Assembly: GCF_017751145.1 (NCBI RefSeq)
Contig: NZ_CP046640.1
Span: 124,001 to 188,000, forward strand
Reading direction: 5' to 3'
Origin: Iocasia fonsfrigidae
GTDB lineage: Bacteria; Bacillota; Halanaerobiia; Halanaerobiales; DTU029
Length of the DNA stretch: 64,000 nucleotides
In this document: one piece after another, positions 1 to 8,286 of the stretch
How positions within the stretch are numbered: the first letter of the stretch is position 1
How the letters are laid out: each line of letters opens with the position of its first letter
Position numbers and translations under genes: made by a program
The notes under the pieces: generated by a model
What the model was told of the DNA's origin: nothing
The model's database searches: none
The model's input: the letters and a program-made list of their open reading frames with translations, nothing else

Positions 1-775
1 GACAGATTTTAGTAGTGAACAATGGAATTTACTAATTGATATAGGGACAAATGGAGAGATTGTACTCGGCAATAAGCAACAGATCTTAGCCTGCTCAGCT
101 GCGGCTGGTTCAGCATTTGAGGGTGCCAATATTACCTTTGGTACTGCAGGGGTTCCTGGGGCTATTTTCAGTTTTTCTATCACAGAGGGTGGGGAATTCA
201 GCTATGAGACTATTGCCACTGAACCACCTGTTGGTATCTGTGGTTCAGGTTTAATTGACCTGGTGGCAGAGATGATAAAAAACGATATTTTGACAGGAAC
301 AGGTATGTTTAATGAGAACCCTGCTGAGAATATCTTGAATAAAATAAAGACTTACAAAGGAATGAAGGCTCTGGAAATAGTTGAAGTTGATTCAACTGCT
401 ATCAATAGGCCTATATTGTTGACTCAAAAGGATGTCAGGGAATTACAGCTGGCCAAGGGGGCAATTGCAGCTGGAATTAATATTCTCCTTAAAGAAGCTG
501 GTATATTATATCAGGATATTGAGAAGATATATCTGGCTGGTGGGTTTGGGAGCTTTATTAAGCCAAGCAGTGCCTGTAAAATAGGCCTTTTACCGAAGGA
601 CATGGAAGATAAGATTATTAAGATTGGTAATGGTGCTGGATTGGGAGCCAGAAGTTATCTGCTGGATAAAACACAGCGGGAGAAAACGACATCTCTACTG
701 GCAAGAATAGAGTATCTGGAACTTTCACTTCGTAAGGATTTCCAGGAAGAGTTTATGAAATCAATGGAATTTTAA
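1..775 (+). CDS. RACo-type corrinoid-activating ASKHA ATPase, C-terminal part (5' end outside window)
   Basis: The reading frame is open from base 2 and has no start in the window, so this is the C-terminal part of a longer gene. It shows the ASKHA ATPase pattern of the RACo/AcsV family (DUF4445): LLIDIGTNGEIVLG near the window start, then CSAAAGSAFEGA, VGICGSGLIDLV, and IYLAGGFGSFI later. It ends in IEYLELSLRKDFQEEFMKSM, the usual family ending. Known members use ATP hydrolysis to reactivate Co(II) corrinoid proteins of methyltransferase systems. They carry an N-terminal [2Fe-2S] domain that cannot be checked here. A 22-codon ORF and a terminator follow, which suggests the transcription unit ends here. 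The family call is secure. Which corrinoid protein it serves cannot be seen. Confidence 0.88.
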   Translation, partial: TDFSSEQWNLLIDIGTNGEIVLGNKQQILACSAAAGSAFEGANITFGTAGVPGAIFSFSITEGGEFSYETIATEPPVGICGSGLIDLVAEMIKNDILTGTGMFNENPAENILNKIKTYKGMKALEIVEVDSTAINRPILLTQKDVRELQLAKGAIAAGINILLKEAGILYQDIEKIYLAGGFGSFIKPSSACKIGLLPKDMEDKIIKIGNGAGLGARSYLLDKTQREKTTSLLARIEYLELSLRKDFQEEFMKSMEF

Positions 776-787
776 GGGAGGGAAATA

Positions 788-856
788 ATGTCTGAAATAA
801 TAAATAATACTCTCTTTACAATAAATATTGGGCAGTTAGAAAAAGAACTTAATTAA
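788..856 (+). CDS. Short ORF of 22 codons, function unknown
   Basis: An ATG lies 12 bases after the stop of the RACo-like gene, behind a good ribosome-binding site (GGGAGGG). It runs 22 codons to a TAA that lies just before a terminator hairpin. The peptide starts MSEIINNTLF. I do not recognise it. It may be a real micropeptide translated with the upstream gene, or the remnant of a longer deleted gene that kept its start site. The good start signal is the only evidence for translation. Confidence 0.35.
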   Translation: MSEIINNTLFTINIGQLEKELN

Positions 857-879
857 TTATATAAGCGTTCTTATATATA

Positions 880-909
880 AATCACTCTCCTCTGGGGGGG
901 TGATTTTTT
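880..909 (+). terminator. Rho-independent terminator after the RACo-like gene
   Basis: An AATCAC arm, a C-rich then G-rich centre and a GTGATT arm form a hairpin that runs into TTTTTT. It separates the RACo-like gene from the following operon. Confidence 0.7.
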
Positions 910-998
910 GATTAATTTGTTCTGTGTGAGATCTATCACTGAATAATCTTGAGTATAATGCTATGATTTATACATAAATATTTGAGGGGTTGATGTAA

Positions 999-2228
999 AT
1001 GGAGAATAGATATTTTTCTATAGAGGAATCTCTGGCTGATATTAGCGGAAAATATCCAGAATTGATTGCTCTATTGGTTAATAAAGGGTTTGCACAGTTG
1101 AAGGATGAAAAGAAGAGGAAAGAATTAGGTCGAGGTATTAGTTTAAAACAGGCCGTTGAACTGAAGGGTTTAAACCTGGAGAAGCTTGTTAAACTAATGA
1201 TAAAAGAGATTGAAACTAAAGATGACAGGACTGACATAACAGTAATAGAAAAGAATGGAGCGGGAGATTTGAGGGTAGAGGGTCTTTTGCCCTGTCCTGT
1301 AAGACTACCCCTTCTGGAAAGGCTGGAAACAGCCACAGCAAATATGTCCTCACCTGTATCCCTTGAGCTTAAGGCGGCTTCACAGGGACTCGGCTGGCTG
1401 AAGGATAAGCTATCTGCAGGAATAGAAGCAAAAGACCTGGCTGATATCTTTATTTCTGCTGGGTTTGATCTTTTCTTTGACCGGAACTTGATGGAGGGTT
1501 TTCGCCAGCAGGGGGTATTTAAAGACAGTACAGGTATTAATGAATTAAATAGTGTGTTTAAAGACACTGGGGTTGATCTGCTTGATCCGGTGGGTGATTA
1601 TGCAGTTCTGGCTGTTGTACCGGCGGTGTTTTTGATAAATCGGGCAGAGCTTGCAGGGCGCCGGATACCCCACAGTTGGGAAGATATTTTATCAGGTGAA
1701 TTCAAGGAGAGTGTTAGTCTACCGGTCAGTGATTTTGACCTTTTTAATGCAATTCTGCTTAATATTTACCATCAATACGGCAGGGAAGGGGTTAAGAAGC
1801 TGGCAGTTTCCCTACTGAAGTCACAACACCCGTCACAGATGATCCAGCAGGGGGGGAGGAAACAATCTGGTGAAGCGGCAGTAACGATTATGCCTTATTT
1901 TTTTACTAGAATGGCCGAGAGATTTCCCCACCTGGAATTTATCTGGCCGGAAGATGGAGCAATTATTAGTCCGATTTTTATGTTAATAAAAGAAGATAGT
2001 TTGCCGGCTGTTCAACCGCTAGTTGATTTTTTTGCCTCAGAAGAGGTGGCTGAAATTCTGGCCGGGCAGGGGCTTTTCCCCAGTGTATTACCTGGAATAG
2101 ATAATGGTCTTGACAGAGAGGCTGGGTTTATGTGGCCTGGTTGGGATTTTCTGCGCAATGAAAACCCAGGTAGGATTATTGATAAATTAACAAAAGAGTT
2201 TAATAATCACTTAAAGGGGGTAGGATGA
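999..2228 (+). CDS. DUF1858 plus ABC-type binding-protein-like domain, apparently cytoplasmic
   Basis: This 409-residue protein has an N-terminal DUF1858-like helical domain (about 5-65, including SLADISGKYPELIALLVNKG). A region resembling iron-type ABC solute-binding proteins follows (about 80-405; note VVPAVFLINRAEL, SWEDILSG, and a C-terminal stretch with LVDFFASEEVAEILAGQG). There is no signal peptide or lipobox, so the binding-protein fold probably sits in the cytoplasm, which is unusual. The start has GAGGGG nine bases upstream. The stop overlaps the next gene by four bases, so translation is probably coupled to the HypB-like GTPase. The third gene of the operon also carries a DUF1858-like domain. 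I infer a substrate- or metallocofactor-handling role beside the GTPase and ATPase. The molecule bound is unknown. Confidence 0.7.
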   Translation: MENRYFSIEESLADISGKYPELIALLVNKGFAQLKDEKKRKELGRGISLKQAVELKGLNLEKLVKLMIKEIETKDDRTDITVIEKNGAGDLRVEGLLPCPVRLPLLERLETATANMSSPVSLELKAASQGLGWLKDKLSAGIEAKDLADIFISAGFDLFFDRNLMEGFRQQGVFKDSTGINELNSVFKDTGVDLLDPVGDYAVLAVVPAVFLINRAELAGRRIPHSWEDILSGEFKESVSLPVSDFDLFNAILLNIYHQYGREGVKKLAVSLLKSQHPSQMIQQGGRKQSGEAAVTIMPYFFTRMAERFPHLEFIWPEDGAIISPIFMLIKEDSLPAVQPLVDFFASEEVAEILAGQGLFPSVLPGIDNGLDREAGFMWPGWDFLRNENPGRIIDKLTKEFNNHLKGVG

Positions 2229-2938
2229 TGAACCTTGTTACTTTTTCTGGACCGCCTTCTTCGGGCAAGACAGCTGTTATCTTAAAGACGATCAGGGCTT
2301 TAAGGGAACGTAATATTAAAGCAGGTGTAGTGAAGTTTGACTGTCTTTATACTGATGATGATAAGCTTTATGCTAGAGAAGATATCCCAGTAAAAAAGGG
2401 TCTTGCCGGTTCTCTCTGCCCTGACCACTATTTTGTTAGTAATATTGAAGAAGTTGTCCAGTGGGGGAGAAAAAAGGGATTGGATCTGCTGATAACTGAA
2501 AGCGCCGGTCTCTGCAACCGCTGTTCACCATATATTAAAGATATTAAGGCTGTATGTGTGATAGATAATCTAAGTGGTATTAATACCCCCCGTAAAATAG
2601 GTCCCATGTTAAAGACTGCTGATATTGTTCTTATTACCAAGGGTGATATAGTTTCTCAGGCAGAAAGAGAGGTTTTTGCCTCCAGGGTTAGGGCAGTTAA
2701 CCCTGATGCAGTGATAATGCATATTAATGGTTTAACAGGACAGGGGGCCTATGAATTTTCAACACTCCTGGATACTGAAAAAGAAGATATAAAAACAGTA
2801 AGTGGGAAAAGATTAAGGTTTTCCATGCCTTCAGCAATGTGTTCTTACTGTCTGGGAGAAAAGAGAATAGGGGAAGAACACCAGTTAGGTAATGTCAAAA
2901 AGATAGAACTGGGTGATGAAGATGAAGAGCAAAAATAA
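2225..2938 (+). CDS. HypB-like P-loop GTPase with CxxC motifs
   Basis: A 237-residue protein with a Walker A loop near the N-terminus (GPPSSGKTAVI, about 9-19) and TKGD near 138, a variant of the NKxD guanine-specificity motif. The sequence ESAGLCNRC near 94-102 stands where HypB has ENVGN-x-CP. The general layout matches HypB/UreG-type metallochaperone GTPases, which drive metal insertion into enzymes. Two CxxC pairs (LCNRC and MCSYC, the latter near 207) could bind a metal or an Fe-S cluster. It is four-base coupled to the gene before and overlaps the gene after it. A maturation role is inferred from family and context. No nickel hydrogenase gene is visible nearby, so a target other than hydrogenase is likely. 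Confidence 0.75.
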   Translation: MMNLVTFSGPPSSGKTAVILKTIRALRERNIKAGVVKFDCLYTDDDKLYAREDIPVKKGLAGSLCPDHYFVSNIEEVVQWGRKKGLDLLITESAGLCNRCSPYIKDIKAVCVIDNLSGINTPRKIGPMLKTADIVLITKGDIVSQAEREVFASRVRAVNPDAVIMHINGLTGQGAYEFSTLLDTEKEDIKTVSGKRLRFSMPSAMCSYCLGEKRIGEEHQLGNVKKIELGDEDEEQK

Positions 2939-3932
2939 CCTTCAAGAGTTGTCTTTAGCTGAATTAATAGATAAATATCCTTATATAGAATCATTCCTTG
3001 TAGAGCAGAAATTCCCCCTTGTTCGTAAAGATTTAACTATCCTGGAAATCTATCATCAATTATCTGAGGGAGAGAAGGAGGATATAGTTATAGAGGGGGA
3101 GGAGTTTCTATCCAGGGTGAGTGCTTATATTGAGAATATGCAGGACTTTCTGGGTGAAAAGGAAACAGGGGTTGAACTGCTCTCATTGCTAGCGGGTAAT
3201 GATAAGGATGGTAATCAGGAGCAGTATGAAAGGATAGATATAAAAACTGGTGAAATTGTAGCACTCCTTGGCCCTACTGGTTCAGGTAAAAGTAGGCTGT
3301 TGGCCGATATTGAATGGGCAGCCCAGGGAGATAGTCCTACAGGGAGGACTATTTTGATTAATGGTGAGAAGGCAGCTAAAGAATGGAGAATGAACGGCAG
3401 CAAGAAATTAGTGGCTCAGCTTTCCCAGAATATGAATTTTGTCATGGACCTTTCTGTTGAAGAATTCCTTTGCCTTCATGCTGAAAGCAGACTGTTGGAA
3501 AATGAACATGAACTGGTTAAAAAAGTTATTCAGAAAGCCAATGACCTTGCCGGGGAAACTTTTTCGGCTACCAGTCAGATAACTAGTCTAAGCGGCGGGC
3601 AGTCCCGGGCCCTGATGATTGCTGATACTGCGATTCTCAGTTCTTCCCCGATTATTCTTATTGATGAGATAGAAAATGCTGGGATAGATAGAGAGAAGGC
3701 CCTTGACCTCCTGGTAGGGGAAGAGAAAATTGTTCTCATGGCTACCCATGACCCAACTCTGGCCCTGATGGCTGACAAGAGGATTGTCATTAATAATGGA
3801 GCTATTGTCGATTTTATCGAAAGAAATAATAGAGAGAAGGATATTTTAAGGGATTTAAAAGCGGTAAATGATAAACTGGCTAAACTCAGGAAAGAACTCC
3901 GTTATGGTAAGAGGCCTTCTTTATTTGATTAA
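2916..3932 (+). CDS. DUF1858-like domain fused to an ABC ATPase, no permease partner
   Basis: The N-terminal ~75 residues (LAELIDKYPYIESFLVEQKF) resemble DUF1858, as in the first gene of the operon. An ABC ATPase domain follows with Walker A GPTGSGKSRLL, signature LSGGQSRAL, Walker B IILIDEIENAG and switch histidine in MATHDP. The C-terminus (RNNREKDILRDLKAVNDKLA) looks helical or coiled. No membrane protein is encoded in the operon, so the ATPase may act as a soluble machine instead of a transporter. Three start codons lie close together (GTG 2913, ATG 2916, ATG 2922) inside the end of the upstream gene. I chose 2916, but the start is uncertain by a few codons. Confidence 0.75.
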   Translation: MKMKSKNNLQELSLAELIDKYPYIESFLVEQKFPLVRKDLTILEIYHQLSEGEKEDIVIEGEEFLSRVSAYIENMQDFLGEKETGVELLSLLAGNDKDGNQEQYERIDIKTGEIVALLGPTGSGKSRLLADIEWAAQGDSPTGRTILINGEKAAKEWRMNGSKKLVAQLSQNMNFVMDLSVEEFLCLHAESRLLENEHELVKKVIQKANDLAGETFSATSQITSLSGGQSRALMIADTAILSSSPIILIDEIENAGIDREKALDLLVGEEKIVLMATHDPTLALMADKRIVINNGAIVDFIERNNREKDILRDLKAVNDKLAKLRKELRYGKRPSLFD

Positions 3933-4111
3933 ATAAGCATCTTTGCATAATTGAGTCTTAAATGAGAATAATTAGCTAACTTAAAATTATTATTCATATA
4001 TTTAATATAGATTATAAAGTAGTATATGTGCAGGTAAACAATTTAATTTACTGCAAGTATTAGTGAACAGTGATAATAGTATGTAATAATAACAATTAAC
4101 GTTGTACAAAT

Positions 4112-4137
4112 ATTCTTGTTTTTGATAAAATAAGAAT
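4112..4137 (+). promoter_or_regulatory. Inverted repeat upstream of the rubrerythrin gene
   Basis: ATTCTTGTTTT and AAAATAAGAAT form 11-base arms with one mismatch around TGAT, within the 273-base gap before the rubrerythrin gene. It could be an operator for an oxidative-stress regulator or simply AT-rich structure. It does not match a PerR box that I can recognise. Confidence 0.3.
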
Positions 4138-4205
4138 AGTAACTACTATTAATAACTATCTAGTTATGAAAACAATAATTTAATTATAGGGAGGTTAGTT
4201 TTTAA

Positions 4206-4691
4206 ATGAATGTATATGAATTTGCTTTAGAGTTTGAACAGGAACATAGTTCTTATTATCTTGACTGTGCAGAGAAAACTAACAATAGTAAATTGAAGAA
4301 GGTTTTTAATGATCTGGCAGAGGAAGAACAGAAACATGCGAAAGTAGTTAAGGACTTAGCGGAAAAAAATAAAGTCAGTTATGTTAAATCAGATATCTTA
4401 CCCAGAGTTAAGCAGGTGTTGGAGGAGATTGCTTCTGGTCTACCAACAAGTGTTATTCCTACTGAACAGGTAGATATCTATAAACAGGCCAGGAAAATGG
4501 AGGAAAAAAGCCGGGAATTCTATCAGTCAAAGGCAGAAGAGACTGATTTAGAATTTGTAAAAAAGGTGTTTAAAGAACTTGCTGAGGAAGAAAGGAAACA
4601 TGAAAACATTATGGTTAATATTGTTGAAATGGTTAATAGACCTAATACGTGGCTTGAAGATGCGGAATGGTATCACCATGAACAATATTAA
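4206..4691 (+). CDS. Rubrerythrin-type diiron protein without rubredoxin domain
   Basis: A 161-residue four-helix ferritin-like protein with two E-x-x-H type half-sites: LAEEEQKHAKV near 35-45 and LAEEERKHENI near 118-128, plus early glutamates in EFALEFEQEHSSYY. This spacing is typical of rubrerythrin-like diiron proteins that reduce peroxide in anaerobes. The C-terminal rubredoxin domain (two CxxC knuckles) found in classic rubrerythrin is absent, so electrons must come from a separate partner. The start is preceded by GGGAGG. It stands alone just before korAB, with a 40-base gap, and may share transcripts with it. The family is clear. The exact reaction (peroxide reduction, iron handling or another) is inferred. 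Confidence 0.85.
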   Translation: MNVYEFALEFEQEHSSYYLDCAEKTNNSKLKKVFNDLAEEEQKHAKVVKDLAEKNKVSYVKSDILPRVKQVLEEIASGLPTSVIPTEQVDIYKQARKMEEKSREFYQSKAEETDLEFVKKVFKELAEEERKHENIMVNIVEMVNRPNTWLEDAEWYHHEQY

Positions 4692-4731
4692 TAATCTAAA
4701 ATTATTATGATTACAAAGTGGAGGGGTCAGG

Positions 4732-6420
4732 ATGGATTTAAATATACTTATTGCTGGTGAGGCTGGTCAAGGTTTAAAAACCATTGAAACTATTCTAGGT
4801 AAAACTTTATTCAGGATGGGTTTTCAGATATATACTACTAGGGATTATATGTCCCGTATCAGGGGAGGACATAACTTTGTTAAGATTAGAATAGGTAAAG
4901 GAGATATTACAGGTCCGGCTGAAGAGATAGATGTCTTACTTGCTTTAAATGAAGAAGCAATCTCTCAGCATAAACAGGACTTAAAAGAAGATGGCATTAT
5001 TGTGCTTGACGGTCAAATAGCTAGGGAAGATATATATCAGTTAATAAATATTCCAGCTAGGAAAATTGCCAATGAGGTAAATTCCAAAGCTCTAAATACA
5101 GTTTTTGTCGGAGCAGTCCTGAAGGTCTTAAATCTCAAAATAGCTGAAGCTCTCAAAGTCATTAAAGAACATTTTACTGATAAAAAGCTCCAGGAAGATA
5201 ATATGATATTGCTGAAAGAGGGGTTTAAAAAAGCAGATGGTAAATTTTCACTACCCAAGATAGAAGACAATGATGAACAACTTTTTATAGATGGTAATAG
5301 TGCTGTGGCATTAGGCGCTCTGGCTGCTGGTGTTAAATTTTTTTCAGCATATCCTATGTCACCTTCGACAGGAATAATGAATTATCTTGCCGCTAAGCAA
5401 AAGGAGCAGGGTATAGTAGTTGAACAGGCTGAAGATGAAATAGCAGCTATAAATATGACTCTGGGTGCTTCTTATGCTGGTGTAAGAGCAATGACTGCAA
5501 CATCAGGAGGAGGTTTGGCCTTGATGGCAGAATCTGTTGGCCTGGCTGGAATAACAGAGACGCCGCTAGTAATTGTTGATGTACAGCGTCCTGGCCCAGC
5601 TACAGGACTGCCGACAAGGACTGAACAGGGTGATTTATTGTTTAGTATAAATATTGCCCAGGGGGAGTTTCCCCTAATGGTAATCAGTCCCAGAGATTCC
5701 GAAGATGCCTTTTATCAGACATTCAGGGCCTTTAACTTAGCAGATAAGTACCAACTTCCTGTTATATTATTAAGTGATCAGTTTTTGGCTGATTCGACTA
5801 CCAATATTAATCACTATAATTTGAATTCCCTAAAAATAGAGACTTCATTGATAACTGATGGTGAGAGTGTAAAATATGAGGATTATAAACGTTATCAAAT
5901 AACTGAAGATGGTATTTCACCCAGGGCATATCCGGGTCAGTTAAGTGGTGAGGTAGTTCTAGTAGATAGTGATGAACATGATGAAAATGGAGATATAGTG
6001 GAATCTGCTAGTGCTCGTAGTAATATGGTAGATAAAAGGATGAAAAAGTTGGTCAGGATAAAGCAAGAATTAAAAGAGCCTGTATTTTTTGGACAGGAGG
6101 ATATTAACTATCTTATTATCGGTTGGGGTTCTACATATGGACCGATTCTAGAAGCAAGAAAATTGTTGATGGAAGATGGGTACAAAATAGGGTATCTTTC
6201 TTTTACAGACCTTTGGCCATTACCAGAAAAAAGAGTAAAAAAAATAATTACCCCTGATATTAAGGTAGTAGTAGTTGAAAATAATGCTACAGGGCAGTTT
6301 GCCCAACTATTAAAAGGACAACTAGGAATTACTAGTGATTATAGGATGTTAAAATATAATGGACGTCCATTTTCGGGAAGAGAGATTTATCAGAGGATGA
6401 AAGAAGAGGTGATTATATAA
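4732..6420 (+). CDS. korA: 2-oxoacid:ferredoxin oxidoreductase, fused gamma-alpha subunit
   Basis: A 562-residue protein with an N-terminal gamma domain (about 1-180; GEAGQGLKTIETILGK, SRIRGGHNFVKIRIG) fused to the pyrimidine-binding alpha domain (from about 190; FFSAYPMSPSTGIMNYL, TATSGGGLALMAE). This is the usual KorA-type architecture. With KorB it forms an enzyme that oxidises a 2-oxoacid and CoA to an acyl-CoA while reducing ferredoxin. GAGGGG precedes the ATG. The stop codon overlaps the korB ATG by one base, indicating a coupled operon. The window does not show whether the substrate is 2-oxoglutarate, pyruvate or a branched-chain 2-oxoacid, so the gene symbol denotes the family. Confidence 0.88.
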   Translation: MDLNILIAGEAGQGLKTIETILGKTLFRMGFQIYTTRDYMSRIRGGHNFVKIRIGKGDITGPAEEIDVLLALNEEAISQHKQDLKEDGIIVLDGQIAREDIYQLINIPARKIANEVNSKALNTVFVGAVLKVLNLKIAEALKVIKEHFTDKKLQEDNMILLKEGFKKADGKFSLPKIEDNDEQLFIDGNSAVALGALAAGVKFFSAYPMSPSTGIMNYLAAKQKEQGIVVEQAEDEIAAINMTLGASYAGVRAMTATSGGGLALMAESVGLAGITETPLVIVDVQRPGPATGLPTRTEQGDLLFSINIAQGEFPLMVISPRDSEDAFYQTFRAFNLADKYQLPVILLSDQFLADSTTNINHYNLNSLKIETSLITDGESVKYEDYKRYQITEDGISPRAYPGQLSGEVVLVDSDEHDENGDIVESASARSNMVDKRMKKLVRIKQELKEPVFFGQEDINYLIIGWGSTYGPILEARKLLMEDGYKIGYLSFTDLWPLPEKRVKKIITPDIKVVVVENNATGQFAQLLKGQLGITSDYRMLKYNGRPFSGREIYQRMKEEVII

Positions 6421-7274
6421 TGTCAAAAGAGGATATTTATTATTCTAATCAGGAAACAGCCTGGTGTCCAGGGTGTGGTAATTTCCCTTTAAGAAAGGCA
6501 CTAGCAGGTGCTTTAAATGAACTAGGATTGCTGCCGCCTCAGGTGGCTATCTTTACAGGTATAGGGCAGGCAGCTAAAATGCTGCATTATATCAGGGTAA
6601 ATGGTTTTAATGGTTTACATGGAAGGTCAATACCGCCTGCTATTGGTAGCAGGATTGTTAACCCTACTTTAAAAGTATTGGTTGAATCTGGTGATGGCTG
6701 TACATATGGAGAGGGAGGCAATCATTTCTTACACAATATTCGTAGAAATCCAGATATTACTCACCTTGTCCATAATAATCAGATATATGGTTTAACAAAA
6801 GGACAGGCTTCACCTACTACTGGGGAAGGGATGACTACTAAAATACAGACTGAAGGGATAAATTCAGAACCACTGAACCCAATTAAACTTGCCTTATCTC
6901 TGGGAGCGAGTTTTGTAGCCAGGGGATTTGTTGGAGAGGAAGACCACCTCAGGGAATTGATTAAATCAGCTATTAAGCATCGGGGCTATGCCTTACTGGA
7001 TATTTTACAGCCCTGTGTATCTTTTAATAAGGTAAATACCTATCAGTGGTATAAGCAGCGAGTTTATAAACTTGCTGATAATTATGATGATAGTGATTAC
7101 AATAAAGCCTTAAAAAAAGCTAATGAATGGGGAGAACAAATACCTATTGGAATTTTTTATCGGAAAGAGAAGAAAATATTTAGGGATAGGTTTTCTCAAT
7201 TGGATGATAGACCACTTGTAGAAAAAGAGATTAATCCCCTGGGAGTTAAACCATTTTTGCTTGATTTTAAGTAA
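6420..7274 (+). CDS. korB: 2-oxoacid:ferredoxin oxidoreductase, beta (TPP) subunit
   Basis: A 284-residue thiamine-diphosphate subunit. The N-terminus has WCPGCGNFPLRKAL, whose cysteines with a later one (LQPCVSF) are expected to hold the single [4Fe-4S] cluster of this family. The TPP/Mg motif is GDGCTYGEGGNHF, continuing to NNQIYGLTKGQASPT. It starts on the last base of korA's stop codon. No separate delta-ferredoxin subunit is encoded, as is normal for KorAB. A terminator follows about 75 bases after the stop. Substrate specificity is unresolved. Confidence 0.9.
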   Translation: MSKEDIYYSNQETAWCPGCGNFPLRKALAGALNELGLLPPQVAIFTGIGQAAKMLHYIRVNGFNGLHGRSIPPAIGSRIVNPTLKVLVESGDGCTYGEGGNHFLHNIRRNPDITHLVHNNQIYGLTKGQASPTTGEGMTTKIQTEGINSEPLNPIKLALSLGASFVARGFVGEEDHLRELIKSAIKHRGYALLDILQPCVSFNKVNTYQWYKQRVYKLADNYDDSDYNKALKKANEWGEQIPIGIFYRKEKKIFRDRFSQLDDRPLVEKEINPLGVKPFLLDFK

Positions 7275-7349
7275 AACAGGAATGAATCTATCTCTTATAG
7301 AAATAGGTGCAGGATAAGTTTCTTATTAAATAAAATATAATATTTATTC

Positions 7350-7381
7350 TAAAAGTACAGTCAAAGGACTGTACTTTTCTT
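7350..7381 (+). terminator. Terminator after korAB
   Basis: AAAAGTACAGTC and GGACTGTACTTTT arms form a strong hairpin with a short A-rich loop and a T-rich tail. The rest of the 298-base gap between korB and the next gene holds only the palindrome described at 7512-7557. Confidence 0.85.
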
Positions 7382-7511
7382 ACTTAACTAGAATTTTTAA
7401 TTTATATTTATATTAAATAACTATATTAAGCGCCATTATTGGATTTTAATATAGAATATACTTGAGAAAGAAGAGATAATCAACAAAATAATGCCTAAAA
7501 TTTTGATTAAA

Positions 7512-7557
7512 TGATAAAACTTAGCTATAATATAATTATAATAGCTAAGTTTTATCA
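7512..7557 (+). promoter_or_regulatory. Perfect 17-bp-arm palindrome over the promoter of the Phd-Uma2 gene
   Basis: TGATAAAACTTAGCTAT and its exact reverse complement flank a 12-base AT centre that contains TATAAT-like -10 sequences. The palindrome ends immediately before the AAGGAG ribosome-binding site and 15 bases before the start codon. A Phd-type antitoxin domain opens the encoded protein, and such domains usually bind palindromes in their own promoters. I therefore read it as an autoregulatory operator. It has no T-tract, so it is not a terminator for the + strand. Confidence 0.65.
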
Positions 7558-7572
7558 AAGGAGTGGGTATTT

Positions 7573-8286
7573 ATGATTATTAGTAGTACAGAGGTTCAGA
7601 ATAATTTTGGGAAATACCTTGGGCTGGTAAATGAGGAAGATATAATTATAAGCAGAAATGGTAAAAAGGTAGCCAGGTTAGTTAAGTATTTTGGGGACAA
7701 TGATTATATTATATGTGAAGGGGCATCTATATACAGCCATGAAGGGAAGAAGGTAACATATGATGAGTTTCTAAAGATTGTTAGAGAAAGTGAAAATAGA
7801 TATGAATATATAGATGGACAGGTTTACTTATTGGCCTCTCCAAAGTTCAGGCATCAAATGATAGTTGCTAAAATCTTCAGCGGCCTATTATCCTGGTTTA
7901 ATAATAGTGAATGTCAACCACTTACTTCTCCTTTTGATGTGACACTTTATAAAGATAATAAAGCTAATGTAGTACAGCCAGATTTATTAGTTATTTGTGA
8001 CCAGGAGAATATTGAAGAAGATGGCAGCTATAAGGGCTTTCCTACCCTGGTAGTAGAGGTGCTTTCGGAATCCAGCAGGAGCAAAGATATTATTCAAAAA
8101 ATGGATCTATATATGCATGGTGGGGTAGCAGAGTACTGGATAGTAAATCCTTTTTCAGAAGAAGTAAATATATATTTATTTAAAAAAAACCAGGTAGAAA
8201 ATATACTGACCTTTAAGAAAAAAGAAATAGCAGAATCCTTTGTTTTCCAGGGACTGAAGATAGATTTAAAGGAAGTATTTGTTTAG
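7573..8286 (+). CDS. Phd/YefM antitoxin-like domain fused to Uma2-family (DUF820) nuclease-fold domain
   Basis: A 237-residue protein. The first ~45 residues (MIISSTEVQNNFGKYLGLV, then RNGKKVARLV) are a compact Phd/YefM-type antitoxin DNA-binding domain. Residues ~60-235 form a Uma2/DUF820 domain of the PD-(D/E)xK nuclease superfamily: YEYIDGQVY, the conserved QPDLLVI aspartate, PTLVVEVLSESSRSKD with the E-x-x-S/K core, and YWIVNP. Phd proteins normally repress toxin operons and neutralise a separate toxin. Uma2 proteins are abundant and poorly understood. The in-frame fusion with no frameshift and a perfect palindrome upstream suggest a self-repressed nuclease-like protein. Catalytic activity is not shown. 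Confidence 0.8.
   Translation: MIISSTEVQNNFGKYLGLVNEEDIIISRNGKKVARLVKYFGDNDYIICEGASIYSHEGKKVTYDEFLKIVRESENRYEYIDGQVYLLASPKFRHQMIVAKIFSGLLSWFNNSECQPLTSPFDVTLYKDNKANVVQPDLLVICDQENIEEDGSYKGFPTLVVEVLSESSRSKDIIQKMDLYMHGGVAEYWIVNPFSEEVNIYLFKKNQVENILTFKKKEIAESFVFQGLKIDLKEVFV

Noticed and set aside
968-1567. 199-residue minus-strand frame antisense to the DUF1858/binding-protein gene
   Set aside because: It lies entirely over a real gene with good start signals, has a biased serine/phenylalanine-rich composition typical of antisense frames, and has no recognisable motif.
7512-7557. The palindrome before the Phd-Uma2 gene as a terminator of korAB
   Set aside because: A proper terminator with a T-tail already lies at 7350-7381, and this palindrome has no T-tract but abuts a ribosome-binding site.
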